Shown: in pieces, positions 13,903-20,080 of the stretch
Layout of the letters: every line of letters begins with the position of its first letter
Numbering within the stretch: position 1 is the first letter of the stretch
Origin: a virus
IMG/VR virus record: IMGVR_UViG_3300000361_000146
Span: 180 to 20,259 of that record
DNA length: 20,080 bases
Direction: 5' to 3' (one strand)
Position numbers and translations under genes: made by a program
The notes under the pieces: model-generated
Told to the model about the DNA's origin: nothing
Databases searched by the model: none
The model's input: the letters and a program-made list of their open reading frames with translations, nothing else

Positions 13903-14817
13903 ATGTATAAAAAATATTATGTATATCGACATATAAATTTAACGACAAATAATATTTTTTATATAGGAAAAGGTAAAAAGCCGAAAAAATATAAATCATA
14001 TAGTAAAGAATATGGTAGAGCTTTTTCTAAAAATGGTAGAAATTCTGATTGGAAAAAAATTTTTGATAATAATGATATAAAGGTAGAAATTATTTTTGAA
14101 ACGTATAATGAGAAAGAGGCATTAAATAAAGAAATAGAATTTATAAATATATATGGAAGAAAAGATTTAAATGAAGGCAATTTAACAAATAAAACTGATG
14201 GCGGTGATACAGGAGGTAATATAATTTTTACTGATGAGCATAGGAATAAATTATCTAAGAGCAAAAAAGGAAAAAATAATCCGTTTTACGGTAAGAAGAG
14301 ACCAAAACATTCTGAATGGATGAAAAAAGAAGGAAACAACCATTTAAAAAATAAAACTTTTGTCGAAGCTTATGGAGAGGAAAAGGCTAAAAATATAATT
14401 GATAATATGAAAGAAAAATTATCAGGTGAGAACAGTTCTATGTATGGAATTAAAAAAAGTGAAGAACATTGTAAGAATGTTTCAATAGGAGTTCAAAAAG
14501 CGTATGATGAGGGTAGATTGAATAGAGAAGGTGAAAATAATACATTTTATAATAAGACACATACTGAAGAAGTGAGAAAGGTGATATCTGAAAAAAATAA
14601 ACTTGCTCATAAAAATGGATTATTTGATTATGATAAATATAAAAGATCAGTTATATGTATAACTACAGGAAAGGTTTATAAAGGTATAGTAGATGTTTTG
14701 GAAGATCATGACGTTAAATATGGCACATTAGCGTGGTGGCTTAATCAAGGTAGAAACACAGATCAATTTATGTATTATAGCGAATATTTAGAACAACAAG
14801 AAACACATAAAGAATAA
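13903..14817 (+). CDS. GIY-YIG homing endonuclease, SegB-like, with NUMOD3 modules
   Basis: 304 aa. It starts at ATG with AGAGG six bases upstream. The nuclease domain opens YYVYRHIN (a GIY variant), has YIGKGK (20-25), the WKKIF helix, a catalytic-type Glu near 77-79 in NKEIEFI and the closing GGDTGGN. NUMOD3-like repeats follow: KGKNNPFYGKKRPKHSEWMK (from about 122), then GENSSMYGIKKSEEHC and GENNTFYNKTHTEEVRK. The C-terminus (CITTGKVYKGIVDVLEDHD, then AWWLNQGRN) looks like a further DNA-binding module. It is A/T-rich and Lys/Asn-rich compared with neighbours, as expected of a recent mobile gene. It ends TAATG, sharing one base with the next start. Confidence 0.9.
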   Translation: MYKKYYVYRHINLTTNNIFYIGKGKKPKKYKSYSKEYGRAFSKNGRNSDWKKIFDNNDIKVEIIFETYNEKEALNKEIEFINIYGRKDLNEGNLTNKTDGGDTGGNIIFTDEHRNKLSKSKKGKNNPFYGKKRPKHSEWMKKEGNNHLKNKTFVEAYGEEKAKNIIDNMKEKLSGENSSMYGIKKSEEHCKNVSIGVQKAYDEGRLNREGENNTFYNKTHTEEVRKVISEKNKLAHKNGLFDYDKYKRSVICITTGKVYKGIVDVLEDHDVKYGTLAWWLNQGRNTDQFMYYSEYLEQQETHKE

Positions 14818-15566
14818 TGGCAACAGTATCACTATCAGATGACGGGAATATTAAAATTGAAGTTGGGGAACCTGATGATATTATTACACAATTAGGAAAA
14901 CGATCTGATGGAGAATTTAAACCATATTCAATTTCTACACGTTACGAAGGAATTAATTCATATTATGTACATGTTGTAAAAGATGATTATATACCTTCAG
15001 TATTTGAAGATGCTGATGATTTTGTTGAAACTTTAAGAGTACAGTCAGCCACAAATCAATATATTCAGAACTATTGTGATATTGCAGGAGAATATTTAAA
15101 TGAATATCTAAAAAAAGTTGGAATTGTTGATGAAAATACTTATTTTATGCAAGTTCCGTCATCCCCTAATGATTTAACAGAAACATTTTTTAAAAGTTTC
15201 ATAGGGATGAGTAACAACTTTTCAGATGAAGCAATTACAATTAAAGAAGAAGTTACGGCTGATGATTTAGTCATTTCAGAACACGCTCCAAAAGAAGCAG
15301 TTGAATATTTCGAAGAATTATTTACACAGATGGATAAGGTTGATGCTTATTATGACTTCGAAGATTTAAAAATAGATCCGAAAAACTACATTTATTTAAA
15401 TGGATTTATAACTGTGTTATGGGATCAGATTGATATTCCCGAAAATGCAGAAATTATTTTGGTACGTGATCGTTTACGAAGGGGACATTTATTATATGAT
15501 GCAATAGATCAACTCAGTGAGAAGTACAATGTAGTTGGTATGGCAACTTTATTTAGACAGTTATAA
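14817..15566 (+). CDS. Possible phosphoribosyltransferase-fold protein with degenerate PRPP loop
   Basis: 249 aa. The C-terminal segment AEIILVRDRLRRGHLLYDAI (211-230), followed by a helix and GMATLFRQL, has the layout of a PRPP-binding loop. In PRTases that loop is four hydrophobics, two acids, a loop, G-x-T, a helix, then a strand ending in Thr-Leu-x-Arg. Here the usual Asp-Asp is Arg-Asp and the Gly-x-Thr is Gly-His-Leu. FMQVPSS (110-116) resembles the earlier PRT strand that ends at a Pro-Ser. The first 100 residues are unassigned. I rate the fold as likely-to-possible and PRPP chemistry as doubtful. The start is one base into the preceding stop. Confidence 0.45.
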   Translation: MATVSLSDDGNIKIEVGEPDDIITQLGKRSDGEFKPYSISTRYEGINSYYVHVVKDDYIPSVFEDADDFVETLRVQSATNQYIQNYCDIAGEYLNEYLKKVGIVDENTYFMQVPSSPNDLTETFFKSFIGMSNNFSDEAITIKEEVTADDLVISEHAPKEAVEYFEELFTQMDKVDAYYDFEDLKIDPKNYIYLNGFITVLWDQIDIPENAEIILVRDRLRRGHLLYDAIDQLSEKYNVVGMATLFRQL

Positions 15567-15592
15567 TTTAAACTTAAAATTTAGGAAAGAAG

Positions 15593-16030
15593 ATGAAACT
15601 ACTCGATCCACAAGGAAACGAGGTCAGTTCGGAAGATCTACGTCAACAAGACGAAGAATCTACAGATGAAAATCAAGAACAGACCGAAGAAGAAACAAGT
15701 GATAAAGAACAGGAAAAACCTGAGTTTTATACACTCATGGAAAGTTATGATGATAAACTCAAAGAAATGGTAGATAATATCATGGAAAGAGTTAAACTTC
15801 TTAACATTGAAATAAATCAACAACAAGCATTTCAAATTGTACAAGTTTTGCAAGACACTGCATATAACGCGGTATTTAAAAAATTGTACGAAATGGGTGT
15901 GGAAGATGTTGAAGAAATTATCGATGAAGATCTCCAACATAAAATGGAGCACATGATCGATTTTAAAAAGAACTTACAAACATATAGTGAAGAGGATCTT
16001 CAAAATATGGATAATTCAAATCAAAAATAA
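15593..16030 (+). CDS. Acidic helical protein of unknown function
   Basis: 145 aa, preceded by AGGAAAG at good distance. Residues 8-45 are a Glu/Gln/Asp-rich disordered stretch. Residues 48-140 are nearly all helix (YDDKLKEMVDNIMERVKLL, QAFQIVQVLQDTAYNAVFKKLYEMG, then an acidic helix). No family is recognised. Together with the 79-aa gene 10 bases downstream it ends at a terminator, so the pair may be the tail of an operon. The composition suits a scaffold or adaptor-type protein, which is a guess. Confidence 0.75.
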   Translation: MKLLDPQGNEVSSEDLRQQDEESTDENQEQTEEETSDKEQEKPEFYTLMESYDDKLKEMVDNIMERVKLLNIEINQQQAFQIVQVLQDTAYNAVFKKLYEMGVEDVEEIIDEDLQHKMEHMIDFKKNLQTYSEEDLQNMDNSNQK

Positions 16031-16036
16031 GGTGAT
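16029..16036 (+). promoter_or_regulatory. Ribosome-binding site that sets the start at 16041
   Basis: AAGGTGAT lies 4-8 bases before ATG 16041 and is complementary to the 16S 3' end. It places the start after the preceding gene's stop rather than at upstream in-frame ATG codons inside that gene. Confidence 0.7.
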
Positions 16037-16040
16037 AACT

Positions 16041-16280
16041 ATGGCAGTACAAAGTGCTGAATATAAATTTAAATTTAACAAGAAAGGACGTTTAGACGTT
16101 ACGTATACTGAGAAGGAGAAAACTGATGCAGGTGATACGATTACAACAAAGACACCTGAGAAACATGATATCGTTAATGCTGATGAAGAACAAAAAGAAA
16201 TGCTCTTCAATGCACTAACGGAATCATTGGGACAATTTCTCCGTGGTGGTACACTCGATTATTACAATAACGAAGACTAA
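16041..16280 (+). CDS. 79-aa protein of unknown function
   Basis: Starts MAVQSAEYKFKFNKKG after AAGGTGAT. Longer in-frame extensions back to 15987 would overlap the preceding gene and lack a ribosome site. The N-terminal half looks like a beta-meander (YKFKFNKKGRLDVTYTEKE), followed by an acidic helix (DADEEQKEMLFNALTESLGQFL-type) and an acidic end. No family is recognised. A terminator begins 8 bases after the stop. Confidence 0.72.
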   Translation: MAVQSAEYKFKFNKKGRLDVTYTEKEKTDAGDTITTKTPEKHDIVNADEEQKEMLFNALTESLGQFLRGGTLDYYNNED

Positions 16281-16288
16281 ACTTAAAT

Positions 16289-16326
16289 AATTAGGGGGAT
16301 TAAGTTCCCCCAATTTAATTTCTTTT
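16289..16326 (+). terminator. Rho-independent terminator abutting the GMPR/IMPDH start
   Basis: AATT-A-GGGGGA (16289-16299) pairs with TCCCCCAATT (16306-16315) with one bulged A and a 6-base loop. A T-rich tail TTAATTTCTTTT reaches the ATG at 16327. It follows the 79-aa gene by 8 bases. There is no room for a promoter between it and the next gene. Confidence 0.82.
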
Positions 16327-17388
16327 ATGAATAAAAAATTTGATTTTGACGATATTCAATTAGTACCTTCTGAATCTTCACGTATTAACTCACGATCAGA
16401 AGTAAATGTATACGATGAGTTTAATTTCCTACCAATTATTTCCGCACCAATGGACACTGTATATTACGGTGATGTAACTAAATGGGAATTATTTGAAAAT
16501 GACTTCTATATAACAATACCAAGAAATAAAAATCATGTAAACGAACGGTTAATGTTATGTTCGGATTTTACATCACCATTCATTTCTATATCTTTAACTG
16601 AATTAGAAGCCATTAATCATGGTCACACTATTTTTGAAACCGCCATTGATGAAAAGTGGAGTACATTACCATTTAAAATTCTCGTTGATATAGCGAATGG
16701 ACACATGGAGTCATTGGAAAACGAAGTGAAAATATTTAAAAAAAGATTTCCAAATGAGATTTTAATGGTTGGAAATGTTGCAAATCCGAAAACTTATAGG
16801 AGACTATCAGAAGCAGGTGCAGACTATATAAGAATTAGTATTGGATCGGGTAGTGCCTGCCTCACATCAGTTCAAACATCAGTGGGTTATCCGATGGCAT
16901 CATTAATATCAGAGTGCTATACGGAATCTTTAAGTTTAGACAACCCTGCTAAAATTGTAGCTGATGGGGGATTTAGAAATTACTCCGATTTTATTAAAGG
17001 TTTAGCATTGGGAGCTGATTATATTATGTCAGGTTCAGTTTTTAATAAAGCGGTTGATATAGGTGGAGATTGTTATTGGTGGAAATTCAAAATACGAGAT
17101 GAGATGAAGAAATTAAAATTATTTGATCTCGGTTTTAATTTAAAAAGACCTTATAGAGGAATGTCAACTAAGGACGTTCAAAAAGATTGGGGTAGATCAA
17201 ATCCAAAGACAGCGGAAGGAATTTCTAAAATGAATAATATAGAATATACCCTTTGTGGTTGGAGGGAAAATTTTATATCTTATTTGAGTAGTGCGATGAG
17301 CTATACAAATAGTAAAAATTTAACAGAATTCAAAGGAAGTGATTACGTAGTAATTACAGACAACGCTCTTAAACGATTTAAAAAATGA
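16327..17388 (+). CDS. GMP reductase / IMP dehydrogenase family protein
   Basis: 353 aa, the size of GMP reductase and without the CBS pair of most IMP dehydrogenases. FDFDDIQLVP (5-14) is the conserved N-terminus, so the start is secure. PIISAPMDTV (36-45), LVDIANGH (119-126), GNVANPKTYRRLSEAGADYIRI (149-170), the active-site loop GSGSACLTSVQTSVGYP (173-189, Cys178), ADGGFRN (212-218) and the phosphate-binding ALGADYIMSGSVF (227-239) follow in the expected order. YRGMS (276-280) and an Glu-Gly pair near 297-298 resemble the family's flap. The family interconverts IMP with XMP or GMP; which reaction cannot be settled here. The usual Cys-Thr-Thr is Cys-Leu-Thr. No ribosome site precedes the start, and the stop overlaps the next gene as ATGA. 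Confidence 0.87.
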   Translation: MNKKFDFDDIQLVPSESSRINSRSEVNVYDEFNFLPIISAPMDTVYYGDVTKWELFENDFYITIPRNKNHVNERLMLCSDFTSPFISISLTELEAINHGHTIFETAIDEKWSTLPFKILVDIANGHMESLENEVKIFKKRFPNEILMVGNVANPKTYRRLSEAGADYIRISIGSGSACLTSVQTSVGYPMASLISECYTESLSLDNPAKIVADGGFRNYSDFIKGLALGADYIMSGSVFNKAVDIGGDCYWWKFKIRDEMKKLKLFDLGFNLKRPYRGMSTKDVQKDWGRSNPKTAEGISKMNNIEYTLCGWRENFISYLSSAMSYTNSKNLTEFKGSDYVVITDNALKRFKK

Positions 17389-17882
17389 AAACATTAATTT
17401 TAAATATAACATACATGCCCCTTTCAGTAATTGAAGCTGAAAGGGCTTTTGTATTATGGTACAAGGATAGGGTAGATATAGTCGAAAACTATGAAGATAA
17501 ATGGTTTAATACTATTGATAAAAAATATCCTATACCATCTATAGTTCGTATACGAGAGTATGTAGACTACAGATATGATAATGTACCACTAACAAAAAGA
17601 AATATATTTAAAAGGGATGGTTTCACTTGTATTTACTGCGGAGATAACAGAAATTTGACCATTGATCACGTAATACCAACATCAAAGGGTGGTAAAAATG
17701 AATGGAATAACGTTGTTACAGCCTGTGCAAAGTGTAACAGTGAAAAGGGTGATCTTATGGAGCCTGATATTCCTGATAAATTCAAACCTGAATTGAAATT
17801 GTATAAGCCACATGCATTTTTAATGATGAAGAAATCAATTGGTAAAGTACCTGAATCATGGAAACCTTATTTATTTAATTAA
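17385..17882 (+). CDS. HNH endonuclease family protein
   Basis: 165 aa. The N-terminal part (TLILNITYMPLSVIEAERAF) and the core match the bacterial-type single-domain HNH proteins. Cys82-x2-Cys85 and Cys114-x2-Cys117 bind zinc. IDH (93-95) carries the catalytic His95, VIPTSKGG follows, WNNVV gives the Asn, and CNSEKGD ends the motif. Such proteins nick or cut DNA. Unlike the GIY-YIG genes it lacks NUMOD modules and looks like a resident rather than a homing gene. It is coupled to the GMPR/IMPDH gene by a 4-base overlap. Codons 12-21 form a terminator-shaped hairpin with a T-rich tail. Confidence 0.9.
   Translation: MKTLILNITYMPLSVIEAERAFVLWYKDRVDIVENYEDKWFNTIDKKYPIPSIVRIREYVDYRYDNVPLTKRNIFKRDGFTCIYCGDNRNLTIDHVIPTSKGGKNEWNNVVTACAKCNSEKGDLMEPDIPDKFKPELKLYKPHAFLMMKKSIGKVPESWKPYLFN
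17419..17450 (+). terminator. Intrinsic-terminator-like hairpin inside the HNH gene
   Basis: CCCTTTCAG (17419-17427) pairs exactly with CTGAAAGGG (17437-17445) across a 9-base loop, followed by CTTTTG. It lies 31 bases after the GMPR/IMPDH stop, a normal terminator position for that gene, yet 34 bases into the overlapping HNH gene. Confidence 0.58.
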
Positions 17883-17884
17883 TT

Positions 17885-18277
17885 ATGGCATTTCAACAAT
17901 TACTACAGGATGATATTTACGAAGCGGAAGAAGTACTTTATAAAACTATTAAAGGATTAAAGAAATATGATTATAAAAATGATTTACAGAGGATAGAAGA
18001 AGAAAAAGATGAGGGTTATAATTTTGATGAATTTTTTAATGGGTTCATTGAAGTTTATAGTTCAATCTTCTATGTGAATGAAGAACATATGTTGGGAGAT
18101 GATGAGGAATTTATGAATGATTTATGTATCCTCATTTCCCATCTTAAATTTATTAAATATAGAATACGTAAGAAACAGAAGCAATCTAAGGAATATGAGA
18201 CGGGTCATAAAATGGGTGTGAACGTTTTATCCCCATTAATTTATTACCACCAATTTATTTTTTCAGAAAATGAGTAA
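17885..18277 (+). CDS. Helical acidic protein of unknown function
   Basis: 130 aa, not recognised. Nearly all helix: an opening LLQDDIYEAEEVLYKTIKGL, a charged linker, an aromatic segment with FDEFFNGFIEVYSSIFYV, then CILISHLKFIKYRIRKKQKQSKEYETGHKMG and a Pro-containing end. It starts 2 bases after the HNH stop with no Shine-Dalgarno site, so coupling is likely. No membrane segment is convincing. Confidence 0.72.
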   Translation: MAFQQLLQDDIYEAEEVLYKTIKGLKKYDYKNDLQRIEEEKDEGYNFDEFFNGFIEVYSSIFYVNEEHMLGDDEEFMNDLCILISHLKFIKYRIRKKQKQSKEYETGHKMGVNVLSPLIYYHQFIFSENE

Positions 18278-18298
18278 TACGTATAGTTAAAATAAAAA

Positions 18299-18421
18299 AT
18301 GGACGAAATAGTAAAAAGACTACGAGAAATACGCGAAACCTTAGAAAAAGACGAAGATATTGAAAATTCTCTAATTGAATTAGATCAACTCATGGCAGAG
18401 TTGGAATCGGGATATTTCTAA
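18299..18421 (+). CDS. 40-aa coiled-coil-like small protein
   Basis: A short frame, MDEIVKRLREIRETLEKD and ending in LMAELESGYF. Hydrophobic residues fall in regular heptads, and charged residues fill the remaining positions, as in a short coiled coil. It follows an A-rich leader (TTAAAATAAAAA) without a Shine-Dalgarno site, like other genes here. Its stop overlaps the stop of the converging gp15-like gene by 4 bases. Codon use and the clean heptads favour a real gene, but 40 codons is close to chance length. Confidence 0.5.
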   Translation: MDEIVKRLREIRETLEKDEDIENSLIELDQLMAELESGYF

Positions 18422-18435
18422 TCTAATAAATCCCG
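18408..18435. other. Hairpin at the convergent gene junction
   Basis: CGGGAT (18408-18413) pairs with ATCCCG (18430-18435), extended by two A-T pairs past a bulge. It spans the overlapping stops of the 40-aa gene and the gp15-like gene. Neither strand has a T run after it, so a termination role is uncertain. Confidence 0.35.
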
Positions 18436-19125
18436 TACATTCGTTACTTCAGTTTCTACAAGTTGGAATGCACTGATAGTCCGTTTTTCCCTCTTAGTTG
18501 TAGATTCCTTTTTCATTAATTCGGGTCTAACATATCCACGAAGGTCTATAGTAATAGAAGAAGAAATTATCCTCTCCTGCGACTGATCTGCTGATTCTGA
18601 GTTATCTATAAAAGATGAATAACTTGCTCTGAATGGATACTCATCAAATTTCCAATACTTACCCTTCAGTGCAATAAATTGTTCTAACAGATGATCATTA
18701 TGTTTTTTAATTGACGTTATAATATTTACGTCATAGGTAAGAGTTATAGAAGATGGGATATTAGCTACAAAATTTCCATCTTCGTAAAATTCAGAATAAT
18801 ACGTTTTATGTTTTTTTCCTGCGGGTATACTAATTAAATCTTCATTTATCCAATGGGGTACAATATTCCTATTTAATTCTCCCCCTGATCGGAACACTGT
18901 AACTACAGGTAAATTGAGATGGTTTTGATCTAATTTATTTTTTATAGTAGTTTTACTTTTTTGTTCTGACCATCGTTCAGGTTTGGTGACAAGAACATTA
19001 GTTTTGATAGGGGTTCCATCATCATCAAAATCATATGCAATATTCTCTTTAATGTATGATACAACCGTATCATCCATATTAATAAGTCCTAACTTGGTTA
19101 GTGCTTGATCTGTTATATTCTCCAT
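18418..19125 (-). CDS. 15: T4 gp15-like tail completion / sheath-stabilising protein
   Basis: 235 aa on the minus strand. The pattern follows T4 gp15, which caps the tail and joins it to the neck. A KPERWSEQKSK-type segment (about 49-59) precedes NLPVVTVFRSGG, where T4 has an NKWTSI segment before a LPRINLHLVD-type strand. IPSSITLTYDVNIITSIKKHNDHLLEQFI (123-151) matches the conserved strand-then-helix region, and RIISSSITIDLRGYVRP (about 184-200) matches the late strands. T4 gp15 is 272 aa, so this is a little shorter. It begins 1 base after the stop of the gp13-like gene in the same operon and converges on the plus-strand genes. Confidence 0.62.
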   Translation of the reverse strand: MENITDQALTKLGLINMDDTVVSYIKENIAYDFDDDGTPIKTNVLVTKPERWSEQKSKTTIKNKLDQNHLNLPVVTVFRSGGELNRNIVPHWINEDLISIPAGKKHKTYYSEFYEDGNFVANIPSSITLTYDVNIITSIKKHNDHLLEQFIALKGKYWKFDEYPFRASYSSFIDNSESADQSQERIISSSITIDLRGYVRPELMKKESTTKREKRTISAFQLVETEVTNVRDLLD

Positions 19126-19126
19126 T

Positions 19127-20080
19127 TTATACTCTGTATATTCCCAAAGGAATTTTTCTTAATTTATCTGATAAAGCCTGTGTTGTTTGCTGTTCAATAT
19201 CAAGTGCTCTTTCTTTAGAGAGTTTATTCAAATACTCTTTCATATCCTCTTCTAATTGTCTAATCTCTTCTTTACCCTCACTAACTAAGGCGTCACCATT
19301 TAATGAAACGTCACCATTTGGATATTGCAGTGAAGAGAATTTTCTTCTATTCTCACCCAATGTAATTTTTACAAGTGCTTCAGCATATGAAATAACCCAA
19401 TATTGATCCCTTGGAGATATTTTGTCCCATTGGAAGTGGTTGAAATTAACTTTTGTAGGGTCATTTATAATATCTCCGTTTGCTTCATTGTATCTTTCAT
19501 CTACATTATTTTCTCCCTTCTCTTCCGATGCTAATGTATATTTGAAATTTAGTTGAAAGCTATGTTTTGGTATAGGAAATAATCTCAATACGCCACCTGT
19601 AATTTCAAAACCATAATTACTTGATCGTATATCACGTGACATCTTGATGGATTGCATTCTTTGAACATTCCAAGATAAAGGTAGAAGGGTAAAACTATTA
19701 CTGTATGATCCTGCACCAAATCCAAATTGCCCTGAAATTGTATCAGCGGAATCAACTCCAACGAAGTTAGCTGTTTGATTTCCGATTACACTTGGAGGAA
19801 TTGGATTATGATATACTTCTCTAATTGTAAATCCCTTTTCGTCAGGATGTTCAGTGGCAAAGTATTCACTCTTTAAATTGTATAACTGCTTACCTTTCTC
19901 TGTTTGAATACTTCCAATATACATTGGAACATCTCCACCGACTCCTGTTTCAGTAGCATATGCAGATGAAAGTCTGAGATAGTAGTCCATACTTGGATAT
20001 ACCAATTTATCAGAATCAACTTCAGATACATCTTTACCCACTAAAGAGAAATAATCTTCTGTTACTTTAAATTCATTCAT
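19127..20080 (-). CDS. 13: T4 gp13-like neck protein (may continue past the window edge)
   Basis: 317 aa on the minus strand if translation starts at the ATG at base 20080, which is the window edge, so the true start may lie outside. The length is close to T4 gp13 (309 aa). The late part resembles marine T4-like neck proteins. It reads ISPRDQYWVISYAEALVKITLGENRRKFSSL, then DVSLNGDALVSEGKEEIRQLEEDM: an aromatic-rich helix, an L-G-E-x-R-x-K-F motif, an L-N-G-x-x-L turn and a long helix. The earlier part holds paired aromatic strands (LRLFPIPKHSFQLNFKYT). In T4 gp13 with gp14 forms the neck that joins head and tail. Adjacency to the gp15-like gene supports the call, but gp14 is not found next to it. 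Confidence 0.55.
   Translation of the reverse strand: MNEFKVTEDYFSLVGKDVSEVDSDKLVYPSMDYYLRLSSAYATETGVGGDVPMYIGSIQTEKGKQLYNLKSEYFATEHPDEKGFTIREVYHNPIPPSVIGNQTANFVGVDSADTISGQFGFGAGSYSNSFTLLPLSWNVQRMQSIKMSRDIRSSNYGFEITGGVLRLFPIPKHSFQLNFKYTLASEEKGENNVDERYNEANGDIINDPTKVNFNHFQWDKISPRDQYWVISYAEALVKITLGENRRKFSSLQYPNGDVSLNGDALVSEGKEEIRQLEEDMKEYLNKLSKERALDIEQQTTQALSDKLRKIPLGIYRV

Noticed and set aside
15638-15952. Antisense Phe/Ile-rich frame opposite the acidic gene at 15593
   Set aside because: It arises from the acidic repeat codons read backwards, with no start signal.
19101-19406. Plus-strand frame of 101 codons inside the gp13-like gene
   Set aside because: It is opposite a well-supported structural gene, has Ser/Leu/Phe-rich composition and no ribosome site.
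1-20080. CRISPR arrays, tRNA genes, insertion sequences or a toxin-antitoxin pair
   Set aside because: No regularly spaced repeats, cloverleaf sequences or transposase motifs were seen; the small gene pairs lack recognisable toxin or antitoxin features.

Overview
The window is dense, AT-rich DNA from a tailed phage genome, or a prophage or assembled fragment of one. Open frames run nearly end to end, most neighbours overlap by 1-41 bases or sit within about 20 bases, and no gene-free stretch exceeds 75 bases. Several products are recognisable members of T4-superfamily myovirus modules: a gp44-like clamp-loader ATPase, a gp62-like small clamp-loader subunit of the short cyanophage type, PhoH, a 5'(3')-deoxyribonucleotidase, and, on the opposite strand, gp13-like neck and gp15-like tail-completion proteins. 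Three GIY-YIG homing endonucleases fit a large T4-like genome. The host is not clear. About half the genes lack a Shine-Dalgarno sequence and have A/T-rich leaders, whereas others have good GAGG or AAGGTG sites.

Layout. 1-720 is the 3' part of a gene whose product looks like the C-terminal part of an archaeal-type S-adenosylmethionine synthetase. 728-4298 is a replication block: a calcineurin-like phosphoesterase with a long N-terminal extension, the gp44-like ATPase, two small unknown genes and the gp62-like subunit. 4291-5414 holds two unrecognised, translationally coupled genes. 5472-7178 carries a Nudix hydrolase, PhoH, a small basic protein whose first codons contain a terminator-shaped hairpin, and a 59-aa gene. 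7189-9255 holds an acidic coiled-coil protein, a phosphoesterase-fold protein that has lost most of its metal ligands, and the first GIY-YIG endonuclease. An extended -10 promoter at 9259-9267 then leads into a DUF932 gene that ends at a strong terminator.

10313-12807 carries three small genes, a secreted lysozyme-like protein, an unknown gene and the deoxyribonucleotidase. 12841-15566 has a KTSC-domain gene flanked by two GIY-YIG genes, followed by a protein with a degenerate phosphoribosyltransferase-like C-terminus. 15593-16280 has two small genes and a terminator. 16327-18421 holds a GMP reductase/IMP dehydrogenase homologue, an HNH protein and two small genes. These converge on the virion genes read from the other strand (18418-20080).

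Taken together, the plus strand is mostly replication, nucleotide and cofactor metabolism and small accessory functions, while the minus strand is the edge of a virion-structure block. The features most worth attention are the AdoMet synthetase fragment, the apparently dead phosphoesterase, the purine and nucleotide enzymes (GMPR/IMPDH, deoxyribonucleotidase, Nudix, PRT-like), and intrinsic-terminator-like hairpins placed on or inside the 5' ends of downstream genes. I did not identify a complete new defence or counter-defence system. All family assignments are from reading motifs, without database searches.
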